Positions 1 through 6,034 of a DNA stretch of 6,034 nucleotides are shown here, piece by piece. Made by a program: the position numbers and the translations under genes. Each line of letters begins with the position of its first letter. Position 1 is the first letter of the stretch. Source of the DNA: Candidatus Aegiribacteria sp. (GTDB taxonomy: Bacteria; Fermentibacterota; Fermentibacteria; Fermentibacterales; JCC-6); NCBI GenBank assembly GCA_030640155.1, contig DAOWJX010000212.1, positions 1 through 6,034 of the forward strand. The letters are read 5' to 3'. The notes beneath the pieces are model-generated. The model was not told the DNA's origin, did no database searches, and was given only the letters and a program-made list of their open reading frames with translations.

Positions 1-1
1 A

Positions 2-1507
2 GACAGCCTTCCTCATATCTCACACAAGCATCAGGCTATTTTCATTGGATACCATCTACTTTCATGGAGCCTTCGCAGTATGGCTCTCTATTTCTGGTTC
101 CGCGGTTTCGGAGTACAGCCGGATCAGCCCTTCGCCATGATAGCGATCTGCCTGCTTGCCGGACCTGTGTCCTGGTTCATAGCCCTGGCAATGGTCTTCA
201 TCCCGGGCGGTATCGGTATACGGGAAGGTGTTCAGGGTCTACTGCTTTCCGGATTCGTACGAGGAGGAGTGCAGGTCGCCACAGTAATAGCCCTGGGTCA
301 GAGGGTCATGCTGATAGTGGTTGAAGGATTATACGCCCTTCAGGCTATCGTTTACGGTATTCTCAGGCGCAGATTCACCAAATCCATGAACCATATCGAA
401 CAGATTTTTCATCTTGCCGGGAGTGTCATCAGAAGCAAGCTGGCCATGTTCAGCCTGGCAAAGGCTCCTAATCCTATCAACGTGACCTTCTCCGTTACCA
501 GGCGCTGCCAGTCCAGATGCAAGACCTGCTTTATCTGGAAGCACGGATCTGAGGATGATCTTGATATAGAGACAATTGAAAGGCTCTTCCGCTCTATCGG
601 ATGGACCTACTTCTTCAATGTGTCCGGGGGGGAACCGTTCCTCAGGGATGACCTGCCCGAGATTGTAAGGTTGGCCTGCAGGTTCATGACACCGGCTGTG
701 GTTCATATACCGACCAATGCCCTTACGCCCCAACGGGTGGTAGAGATAACCGAAGAAATTCTTGAAGTGATTGACAAGGAAGCCCCTGGTACGGTCCTTA
801 CCATCAAACCATCCTTCGACGGGGTGGGCGATCTCCATGATGAAATACGCGGTGTACCGGGCAATTTTGAGAAACTCCTTGAGACAATCCAGAAGCTCAA
901 AGAATTAAGAAAACGCTATAGCAATCTTCATTTGGGTGTCGGTACTGTGATCTCCAAATTTAATGCTGCACATCTTGATGAGATAATTAAGTACTCAAAG
1001 GGTCTGGATGTGGACACTTACATCAACGAAATCGCAGAGGAAAGGGAGGAATTTTTCAATCTGGGTTCCGGAATCACACCCGATAGTGAAAGCTATGGTG
1101 AGATCATGAAGATCTTCAAGGATTCAGTTCTTGAAAAGATGAAGGATATGAAGATCCTTCCAAGGATAACCACTGCATTGAGGGTTGTGTACTACGATCT
1201 GGTGGTACGGATCCTTAACGAAAACAGACAGGTCATTCCCTGTTCAGCAGGCTTGATGAACGTTCACATCAACTCCGACGGGGGCATCTGGCCCTGCGCT
1301 GTTCTTGCCTACAAAGGGCAGATGGGCAGAGTAGACAGGGATACAGATTTCCAGGATATCTGGAATTCAAAGAGAGCCAGGAACATAAGAAGATCCATAA
1401 AACGAGGGGAATGCACTTGTCCCCTGGCCAACCAGGCCTACTCCAATATTCTGCTTCATCCTCCAAGCCTGCTGAAGACCCTCTGGATAGCACTCAGAGG
1501 AAGATGA
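2..1507 (+). CDS. Flippase-like (UPF0104/LPG-synthase TM) domain fused to radical SAM/SPASM-like protein, 5'-partial
   Basis: The reading frame is open from the window edge, so the true start lies upstream; the ATG at 80 is only the first internal Met (residues below count from it). Residues 1-95 are hydrophobic, with likely membrane spans near 19-40 and 66-94. IPGGIGIREG at 41-50 (nt 200-229) matches the conserved motif near the C-terminus of UPF0104/lysylphosphatidylglycerol-synthase membrane domains. The basic LRRR at 95-98 suggests the chain then enters the cytoplasm. From about residue 133 it is a radical SAM enzyme: CX3CX2C at C143/C147/C150 would bind the SAM [4Fe-4S] cluster, and GGEP at 183-186 is the SAM-contact motif. 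C388, the GX4C cysteine C406, C445 and C447 form a SPASM/twitch-like auxiliary-cluster set. The reaction and substrate are unknown; a membrane lipid or lipid-linked substrate is inference from the fusion. An internal start at ATG 386 would yield a stand-alone radical SAM protein, but no good Shine-Dalgarno precedes it. Domain calls are firm, function is not. Confidence 0.85.
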   Translation, partial: DSLPHISHKHQAIFIGYHLLSWSLRSMALYFWFRGFGVQPDQPFAMIAICLLAGPVSWFIALAMVFIPGGIGIREGVQGLLLSGFVRGGVQVATVIALGQRVMLIVVEGLYALQAIVYGILRRRFTKSMNHIEQIFHLAGSVIRSKLAMFSLAKAPNPINVTFSVTRRCQSRCKTCFIWKHGSEDDLDIETIERLFRSIGWTYFFNVSGGEPFLRDDLPEIVRLACRFMTPAVVHIPTNALTPQRVVEITEEILEVIDKEAPGTVLTIKPSFDGVGDLHDEIRGVPGNFEKLLETIQKLKELRKRYSNLHLGVGTVISKFNAAHLDEIIKYSKGLDVDTYINEIAEEREEFFNLGSGITPDSESYGEIMKIFKDSVLEKMKDMKILPRITTALRVVYYDLVVRILNENRQVIPCSAGLMNVHINSDGGIWPCAVLAYKGQMGRVDRDTDFQDIWNSKRARNIRRSIKRGECTCPLANQAYSNILLHPPSLLKTLWIALRGR

Positions 1508-1513
1508 AACTAA

Positions 1514-3313
1514 TCAGAACAATTTTATCAAGCGAATATTTCTACTACATCCGGATGTTTCCAGCAGCATTGTATAGACTCCAGCCGGAAGAATACACCC
1601 GGTCATATCGGTAGCTCCCCATACCAGTGTACCGTTTGAACCTGAAAATAGTGTTTCATAAACAAGCCTGCCGTTGAGATCGAATATTTTAATTGAATAC
1701 TCCCCTTCATCACCGGACGGTACCGAGATTGAAATAGATTCGCTGAAGGGATTTGGATATACTGAAATAGGCCCCATGTTTCCTGATCTGAATTGATGTT
1801 CTTCGATTCCTGTGGAACCTGCAACCTGGATATCATCCACATACCAGCCCTCACGTGTACCGGCATTATCGCTTCCGAAAATGAACCTGAGCTGCCTGGG
1901 ACCTTTAATCTCAATTGGAATATCTATATTCACCAGGTACCAACCCTGGTAGCCCGAAAACACTTCCGTTCCGGGTTCGAAAGGTCCGGACGAGGGTTGC
2001 ACAATTTCAAAAGGATATCCTTCAAATGGTGCAACAGTGATCCAGTTATCGAATTGACCCAGTTGAACCAGACCGCCATCCAATGCAAGGCTTTGATTCA
2101 ATGCCCCGTATATTTGAGCATCAATCCATATCCAGAAAGACAGATTGCCATTTAACGGAAAGTTGAACCCTGGTGAAGTTAAGCTGCAATAGAGATGGTT
2201 GTCATAATCACCGGTACCGGTATCACCGCATTTGAAACTATATGTTCCATCAGCTGTATGGTTCCTCAGCGATGTTACATGCCAGTTATTCTGCCAGCCT
2301 GCTTCCATAAGTGACATTGTCCAAGAGGATGTATTCGATTCTACATCACAGAACAGACCAACTCCCAGAGGAAGCTCGAAATCAAAGTATTCACTATATC
2401 CACCATCAGCAAAGATACTGATTCTGAATGGATAGGTTTCATTCTCAGGTGTTTCTGGAGATGCATACACCAGGAATGGATACTGATTCCAGCAGGTCTG
2501 TCCTGACGGAATGGTCCCGTAGTCCTGAACCGCCTCAGATACTATCAGCCTTATATCCAATGACTGGAGTATCGCAAATGCATTAATGAGTGGCTCTTCT
2601 CCGTCATTAAGCAATTCTATGCCAAGCTCGATCTCCTCTGTTGCCTCGAACGCCCAGTTACCATTACCGCTTGATCCGCCCTGATTATCATCATCGGTAG
2701 AGAGACCGTTCAGAATCAGTTCACCAGGTTCTACGAAATCGGATATTGAGAACCAGTCATACTGACCGTGCGCTTCACCACCAACTGCAAGACCGCATTC
2801 ACCTGGATGCGGGTTCGGATCGATAGCAGAAAGAAAGAAGTGTTCTCCTGTTGAAGGGATATCTATTTCGTAGAAGATGGAGTCACCATTGCATGAAAAT
2901 ACTACATCATACCAGACCCCTGACGGAAAATCGTGGTAGAGTATACCGAGAACACCACCGGGTAAACCGTTAATAACGGATCTTATGACTGCAATATCAT
3001 GATCCGGAGATACCGTTGCATTAATACCCGAATCCGTATCATCGAGTCTAAGGAAGACGGCAACGGTGTGAACAGCAGTTCCCCTTGCTTCTACAATACA
3101 GTTTTCCAGGACAATACTCCCCGGAGGTGATATTCCGGACCAGCTGTTGCTTGTGGATCCGTGAGCCTTGCCATCTGCAGCCCACCAGGTTCCCGACTGA
3201 CCCTGAAATGTCCAGTCGTCGATGTAATTATCCTCGAAGTCGTCGTAGAAGATGATCTCTGCATTAACTATAAAGGAGAATGCAAAGACTAACAGTAATA
3301 ATAGTATCCTCAT
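1514..3313 (-). CDS. Secreted multi-domain beta-sandwich protein with C-terminal type IX (Por) sorting domain
   Basis: The 599-residue protein starts with a Sec signal peptide (basic Arg2, hydrophobic 3-16, likely cleavage after VNA at 16-18). Residues about 20-192 resemble a concanavalin/LamG-like fold (DDFEDNYIDDW near the start). Residues about 195-318 open with DDDNQGGSSGNG and an acidic EEIELGIELLNDG stretch, as in Ig-like/CARDB-type modules of secreted peptidases. Residues about 320-500 (NWHVTSLRNH, DGTYSFKCGD, ending GWYVDDIQVAG) resemble the MAM-like accessory domain of immune-inhibitor-A type proteins. Residues about 515-599 (ISVYPNPF, FDLNGRLVYE, LPAGVYTMLL, final RLIKLF) are a type A T9SS sorting domain, known in this family to direct export across the outer membrane and be removed at the surface. 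No protease or glycosidase active site is recognisable, so it may be an adhesin, binding or matrix protein. The ATG has a strong Shine-Dalgarno site and a promoter-like element just upstream. Its stop lies 6 bases from that of the convergent radical SAM gene. Confidence 0.9.
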   Translation of the reverse strand: MRILLLLLVFAFSFIVNAEIIFYDDFEDNYIDDWTFQGQSGTWWAADGKAHGSTSNSWSGISPPGSIVLENCIVEARGTAVHTVAVFLRLDDTDSGINATVSPDHDIAVIRSVINGLPGGVLGILYHDFPSGVWYDVVFSCNGDSIFYEIDIPSTGEHFFLSAIDPNPHPGECGLAVGGEAHGQYDWFSISDFVEPGELILNGLSTDDDNQGGSSGNGNWAFEATEEIELGIELLNDGEEPLINAFAILQSLDIRLIVSEAVQDYGTIPSGQTCWNQYPFLVYASPETPENETYPFRISIFADGGYSEYFDFELPLGVGLFCDVESNTSSWTMSLMEAGWQNNWHVTSLRNHTADGTYSFKCGDTGTGDYDNHLYCSLTSPGFNFPLNGNLSFWIWIDAQIYGALNQSLALDGGLVQLGQFDNWITVAPFEGYPFEIVQPSSGPFEPGTEVFSGYQGWYLVNIDIPIEIKGPRQLRFIFGSDNAGTREGWYVDDIQVAGSTGIEEHQFRSGNMGPISVYPNPFSESISISVPSGDEGEYSIKIFDLNGRLVYETLFSGSNGTLVWGATDMTGCILPAGVYTMLLETSGCSRNIRLIKLF

Positions 3314-3320
3314 GATTACA

Positions 3321-3325
3321 CCTCC
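3321..3325 (-). promoter_or_regulatory. Strong ribosome binding site for the secreted protein
   Basis: On the - strand GGAGG (continuing as GGAGGTG) stands 7 bases before the ATG at 3313. It is a near-ideal anti-16S match at a normal distance, and it fixes the start of the signal-peptide protein. It is clearly stronger than the sites in front of the tsaC and purE genes. Confidence 0.75.
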
Positions 3326-3330
3326 GTGAA

Positions 3331-3362
3331 ATTATACTTGCTGAGGAAGATTCCATTGTCAA
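3331..3362 (-). promoter_or_regulatory. Putative sigma-70-type promoter for the secreted protein
   Basis: On the - strand TTGACA (3357-3362) and TATAAT (3331-3336) both match consensus exactly, but the spacer is 20 bases instead of the usual 17. If TATAAT is used, transcription would begin about 3323-3325, inside the Shine-Dalgarno site, leaving a leader of only about 10-12 bases. AAGTAT at 3334-3339 would give a 17-base spacer but is a poorer -10. The position in the 135-base gap downstream of tsaC fits a separate transcription unit. If the organism belongs to the FCB group, its major sigma factor may prefer a different consensus (TTG / TAnnTTTG in Bacteroidota), so this call is tentative. 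Confidence 0.45.
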
Positions 3363-3448
3363 GTAAAAGGATTCTACTTCACATCCGCGGGTTTGATTGG
3401 TCTCAGTTAAATGGTGCTAATGAACGGAATATGGAATTCTGAACTCGG

Positions 3449-4027
3449 TCACCCGTGACGGAGCACCTTTATGATCGTTGACGGGGAGGATGGTGGCAGA
3501 GTACCGGCATCGAGAATGATATCCACACCATCCAGTATGGATTCAGGAATTTCAGTCAGATTCAAGATGGGCTTCATCCCGGACAGATTGGCACTGGTGG
3601 AGACCAGCGGGACACCGCAGCGTTTCAGAAGTTGTCCGCTCAGAGGGTCTGCAGGATGACGAAGAGCCACCGTGTTATCCTCTCCCCTGGTCCATATCGG
3701 GCATCCAACTCCAGAAGGAAGAACAACGGTGAGTTTCCCCGGCCATCGAAGTTTCAATATCTCCATAACCTCGGAATCAATTCCATCTGTAAGAGATTCC
3801 GCCATTGAAATGCCATCTATGATGAGTATGAATGGTCTCCGCTCTTCATAACCCTTTAAAGTCGATAGTCTTTCGACTGATTCCTTATCGTCAGCACGGC
3901 AAAGAAGACCGTAGACAGTATCCGAGGGATATAGTACAATTCCACCGCTTTTAAGACAGGCGGAGACTTGCTCAATAATTTCCAGAGCAGGTTTATCAGT
4001 ATCTATCCGGATGTGTGTGGTTCTCAC
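3449..4027 (-). CDS. tsaC: L-threonylcarbamoyladenylate synthase (YrdC/Sua5 domain)
   Basis: This enzyme family makes threonylcarbamoyl-AMP from threonine, bicarbonate and ATP, the first step of t6A formation at A37 of ANN-decoding tRNAs; the TsaB-TsaD-TsaE machinery then transfers the group. The 192-residue protein is a single YrdC domain without the extra C-terminal domain of Sua5. Motifs in order: GGIVLYPSDTVYGLLC (28-43), RPF (64-66), WPGKLTVVLP (95-104), VALRHPADP (120-128), PLVSTSANLSG (140-150) containing the SxN motif, and PSTIIKV (182-188). The usual KxR ligand motif reads K58-G-Y60, so the arginine is replaced by tyrosine. Translation starts at a GTG that overlaps the purE stop by 4 bases (GTGA); no internal Met occurs before residue 75, so this start is well fixed. 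Only a weak GGGG precedes it, which points to translational coupling with purE. A related YrdC-fold protein of other function cannot be fully excluded. Confidence 0.9.
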   Translation of the reverse strand: MRTTHIRIDTDKPALEIIEQVSACLKSGGIVLYPSDTVYGLLCRADDKESVERLSTLKGYEERRPFILIIDGISMAESLTDGIDSEVMEILKLRWPGKLTVVLPSGVGCPIWTRGEDNTVALRHPADPLSGQLLKRCGVPLVSTSANLSGMKPILNLTEIPESILDGVDIILDAGTLPPSSPSTIIKVLRHG

Positions 4028-4467
4028 CAGCCCCGCAATTCTCTCAGTCTGGCTGCAACGTTTTCGTCTTCCAGAGCAATAATCTGAGCCGCAAGGTATG
4101 CCGCATTTCTGGCTCCGTGTGAACCAATGGCAACCGTTGCTACAGGAATGCCTTTGGGCATCTGAACAGTGGAAAGAAGTGAATCCATTCCGTTGAGGGG
4201 TCCCGCTACAAGGGGAACTCCGATCACCGGAAGTATGGTGTGTGCCGCCACCGCTCCAGCCAGATGTGCTGCCAGCCCTGCTCCGGCGATAAGAACCTTC
4301 AAACCTCTTTCTGAAGCGGTAGAAGAGTATTCTCTGACCTTATCAGGTGTTCTGTGAGCGGACATCACATTAACTTCGAACGTAATATCGAGGTCCTTCA
4401 GTATATCTGAAGTATATTTCATTACTTCTCTGTCGCTTTCGCTACCCATTAAAATTCCAACAAGCAT
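4024..4467 (-). CDS. purE: 5-(carboxyamino)imidazole ribonucleotide mutase (PurE, class I-like)
   Basis: PurE acts in the cytoplasm in de novo purine synthesis, converting N5-CAIR to 4-carboxy-AIR (class I), or carboxylating AIR directly (class II). The 147-residue length is typical of a stand-alone PurE. Visible motifs are the phosphate-binding MGSESD (7-12), SAHRTP (36-41) with the catalytic His38, AGAGLAAHLAG (61-71), GVPL (83-86), and the stretch MDSLLSTVQMPKGIPVATVAIG (94-115), whose MPxGxPV form is typical of class I. The start ATG shares one base with the purD stop (TGATG). A Shine-Dalgarno GGAAGGA lies inside the end of purD at 4475-4481, 7 bases upstream. A class I enzyme needs PurK to make N5-CAIR, but no purK adjoins it in this window, so it is presumably elsewhere in the genome. 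The 3' end overlaps the tsaC start by 4 bases. Confidence 0.96.
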   Translation of the reverse strand: MLVGILMGSESDREVMKYTSDILKDLDITFEVNVMSAHRTPDKVREYSSTASERGLKVLIAGAGLAAHLAGAVAAHTILPVIGVPLVAGPLNGMDSLLSTVQMPKGIPVATVAIGSHGARNAAYLAAQIIALEDENVAARLRELRGW

Positions 4468-5714
4468 CAGACAGTCCTTCCAATATCATTTCTGAAATAT
4501 TTCTTCTTAAAATCTATTTTGTTAAGTTCCAGGTAAGCTTTATCAAGGGCATCACTCAGTGAACTTCCGATGGCAACCACACTGAGCACTCTTCCACCGC
4601 TGGTTACAATCCCTTCATCAGTCTTCTTTGTACCAGCATGGAATACAATAGCACCATCAACTCTCTCCAGCCCGGAAACGAGAAAACCCTTTTCATATGA
4701 CGATGGGTACCCGCCTGAAGCCATCACAACGCAGGCGCAGCAGCCATCTTTAACAGAAACCTCACCAGGAAGTGATCCTCCACGAGCAGCAGCATCAAGA
4801 AGATCCGCAAGATCATCATCAATCATGGGAAGTACTGCCTGAGTCTCCGGATCACCAAAACGAACATTGAATTCAAGTACCTTGAGACCTTCATCTGTAA
4901 GCATTAAACCAGCGTACAGAACTCCCCTGTAATCAATACCTCGTGAAGCCAGTTCCCGGAGAACAGGGAGAATGATTTCCTCTCTGGCTGTTTCACTAAA
5001 GCCATCTTCAATTTCAGGCGGTGGACAGATGGCTCCCATCCCTCCTGTATTTGGACCTGAATCTCCATCGCCAAGTCGCTTGTGATCTCTGCTCGGAGGA
5101 AGAATAACACAATCAGTTCCGCTGCAGATGGCGAGTATGCTGACTTCCTTGCCCTTAAGACGCTCTTCGATAATAACACGCCGACCTGACTCACCAAGCC
5201 TGCCTCCGAACAGAGTGTCAAGGATGGAACGTGCTTCATCAGATCGGTCGGGTAGAAATACACCTTTACCAGCTGCCAGACCGTCAGCCTTTATCACAAA
5301 TCCTTTTGCGTCTTCACCCATGTACTCCATAGCGGAGCCTGTGTCTGTGAAGACCTTACTCCGCGCTGTCGGTACGCCTGCGGAATTCATGACATCCTTT
5401 GCGAACCATTTGCTGCCTTCAAGCCTGGCAGCCTTCTCACCAGGACCAAAACAGGAAATACCCTCAGCTCTGAGCGCATTTCCAAGCCCTGCGACCAATG
5501 GTACCTCAGGACCAACTACAACCAGATCGATATTCCTGTCACGGGCAAGAGTAACAAGACCTTCAATATCGTCAGCTTTGACCGGTTCAAGGACTCCGAG
5601 TTCTGCCATACCTGGATTACCGGGAGCACAGAATAGTGAGTGTTTCCCAGACCTGGACAGAGACCAGGAAATCGCGTGCTCTCTTCCTCCGCTGCCTACA
5701 ACGAGTATTCTCAT
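4467..5714 (-). CDS. purD: Phosphoribosylamine-glycine ligase (GAR synthetase)
   Basis: PurD joins glycine to 5-phosphoribosylamine with ATP, the second step of de novo purine synthesis. The 415-residue length is normal for a single-function PurD. The N-domain shows VVGSGGREHA (5-14), the CAPGNPG turn (29-35) and VVVGPEVPLVAGL (65-77). The ATP-grasp region shows GSKWFAKDVM (100-109), the ATP-binding FVIKADGLAAGKGV (139-152), the loop PSRDHKRLGDGDSGPNTGGM (207-226), and the metal-binding EFNVRFGDPETQ (281-292). The C-domain has ASGGYP (332-337), VFHAGT (357-362) and TSGGRVL (371-377). The loop has PSRDHKR where PAQDHKR is more usual, a mild substitution. The ATG overlaps the panB stop by 4 bases (ATGA) and is preceded by AGGAAG at 5720-5725, with 5 bases between. 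The domain is complete and I see no frameshift. Confidence 0.97.
   Translation of the reverse strand: MRILVVGSGGREHAISWSLSRSGKHSLFCAPGNPGMAELGVLEPVKADDIEGLVTLARDRNIDLVVVGPEVPLVAGLGNALRAEGISCFGPGEKAARLEGSKWFAKDVMNSAGVPTARSKVFTDTGSAMEYMGEDAKGFVIKADGLAAGKGVFLPDRSDEARSILDTLFGGRLGESGRRVIIEERLKGKEVSILAICSGTDCVILPPSRDHKRLGDGDSGPNTGGMGAICPPPEIEDGFSETAREEIILPVLRELASRGIDYRGVLYAGLMLTDEGLKVLEFNVRFGDPETQAVLPMIDDDLADLLDAAARGGSLPGEVSVKDGCCACVVMASGGYPSSYEKGFLVSGLERVDGAIVFHAGTKKTDEGIVTSGGRVLSVVAIGSSLSDALDKAYLELNKIDFKKKYFRNDIGRTV
4475..4481 (-). promoter_or_regulatory. purE: Ribosome binding site for purE inside purD
   Basis: GGAAGGA on the - strand, 7 bases before the purE ATG, lies within the last codons of purD. 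Together with the TGATG stop-start junction it supports this start and coupled translation of purD and purE. Confidence 0.6.
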
Positions 5715-6034
5715 TTATTCTTCCTGGCGCTGTAAACATGTTTCTCAGTAGGAAATTCACCGCCCCGGACCTCATGACAATAATCCTTCACGGCGCCAAG
5801 GATAATTTCGTCAAGCTGCACATATTTCTTTAAAAATTTCGGTTTGAATTCACCGGAAAGACCGAGCATGTCATTCACTACCAGTATCTGTCCATCCGTA
5901 TATCTTCCCGCTCCAATGCCAATAGTTGGAACGGATAATTTACTCGTTATTTCGCGAGCAAGCTCTTCCTCGATACTTTCCAGTACTACAGAAAAGATAC
6001 CCGCCTCCTGAAGAGCAAAAGCTTCTGACAGCAT
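5711..6034 (-). CDS. panB: 3-methyl-2-oxobutanoate hydroxymethyltransferase, C-terminal part (5' end outside window)
   Basis: PanB transfers a one-carbon unit from 5,10-methylene-tetrahydrofolate to alpha-ketoisovalerate to give ketopantoate, the first committed step to pantothenate and coenzyme A. Only the last 107 residues are present. ALQEAGIFSVVLES carries the conserved Glu (residue 19 here), which aligns with the catalytic Glu of the family's VLE motif. It is followed by VPTIGIGAGRYTDGQILV (35-52), DMLGL (55-59), KPKFLKKY (64-71) and the closing GGEFPTEKH (91-99). The Met at the window edge is internal: family members are about 260-280 residues, so about 160 residues lie beyond the right end. 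After the Glu the sequence reads SIEEELA, where many homologs have a Val-Pro pair. The stop overlaps the purD start (ATGA), so panB is probably an upstream member of the same operon. Confidence 0.95.
   Translation of the reverse strand: MLSEAFALQEAGIFSVVLESIEEELAREITSKLSVPTIGIGAGRYTDGQILVVNDMLGLSGEFKPKFLKKYVQLDEIILGAVKDYCHEVRGGEFPTEKHVYSARKNK

Noticed and set aside
64..324. 86-codon + strand frame overlapping the membrane domain
   Set aside because: It is out of frame with the conserved IPGGIGIREG-containing protein and its composition looks random.
329..838. 169-codon open frame on the - strand opposite the radical SAM gene
   Set aside because: It lies wholly antisense to the SAM-binding core, whose motifs are clear; the translated protein has no family signature.
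1793..2155. 120-codon + strand frame opposite the secreted protein
   Set aside because: It is antisense to a gene with coherent domains, has no ribosome site worth noting and no recognisable motif.
3361..3380. AAGTA...TACTT dyad near the -35 box as a possible operator
   Set aside because: Five-base arms with 9 bases between are expected by chance in AT-rich intergenic DNA, and nothing else supports a binding site.
3448..3459. GTCAC-CC-GTGAC inverted repeat at the end of tsaC as a possible terminator
   Set aside because: The stem is only 5 bp with a 2-base loop, it overlaps the stop codon, and no T-run follows on the - strand.
5128..5751. 207-codon open frame on the + strand opposite purD and panB
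   Set aside because: It is antisense to two confidently assigned genes, rich in Ser/Pro/Arg as expected for a shadow frame, and shows no recognisable motif.
1..6034. tRNA, rRNA, CRISPR arrays, insertion sequences or phage genes
   Set aside because: Reading both strands showed no cloverleaf-like sequence, no spaced repeats, no transposase or terminal inverted repeats; nearly all sequence is coding.

Overview
The window looks like an ordinary chromosomal segment of a bacterium with roughly balanced base composition. The strongest taxonomic hint is a large secreted protein with a C-terminal type IX secretion (Por-type) sorting domain. That domain is a hallmark of Bacteroidota and other FCB-superphylum lineages, including candidate phyla known mainly from metagenomes. 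This placement is inference from one domain and is not secure.

Layout. On the + strand, an ORF open from the left edge to 1507 encodes the C-terminal part of a flippase-like membrane domain (UPF0104 / lysylphosphatidylglycerol-synthase transmembrane family) fused in frame to a radical SAM enzyme with SPASM-like cysteines. Everything else is on the - strand. A 599-residue signal-peptide protein (3313 to 1514) converges on the radical SAM gene, with 6 bases between the two stop codons. To its right lies a compact housekeeping run, read right to left: panB (5' end outside the window), purD, purE and a tsaC/YrdC-type gene. Each junction overlaps by 1 to 4 bases (ATGA, TGATG, GTGA), so the four genes are probably co-transcribed and translationally coupled. 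After tsaC comes a 135-base gap. It holds a promoter-like TTGACA/TATAAT pair and a strong Shine-Dalgarno site for the secreted protein, which therefore looks like a separate transcription unit.

Functionally, panB (pantothenate/CoA), purD and purE (de novo purine synthesis) and tsaC (t6A modification of tRNA) serve basic metabolism and translation. No purK lies next to purE here. The secreted protein appears to be a multi-domain beta-sandwich surface or extracellular protein with no catalytic domain that I can recognise. The membrane-radical SAM fusion is the least ordinary feature. It suggests a radical reaction carried out at the inner face of the membrane, possibly on a lipid or lipid-linked substrate. 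I see no mobile elements, CRISPR arrays, RNA genes or sizeable gene-free stretches.
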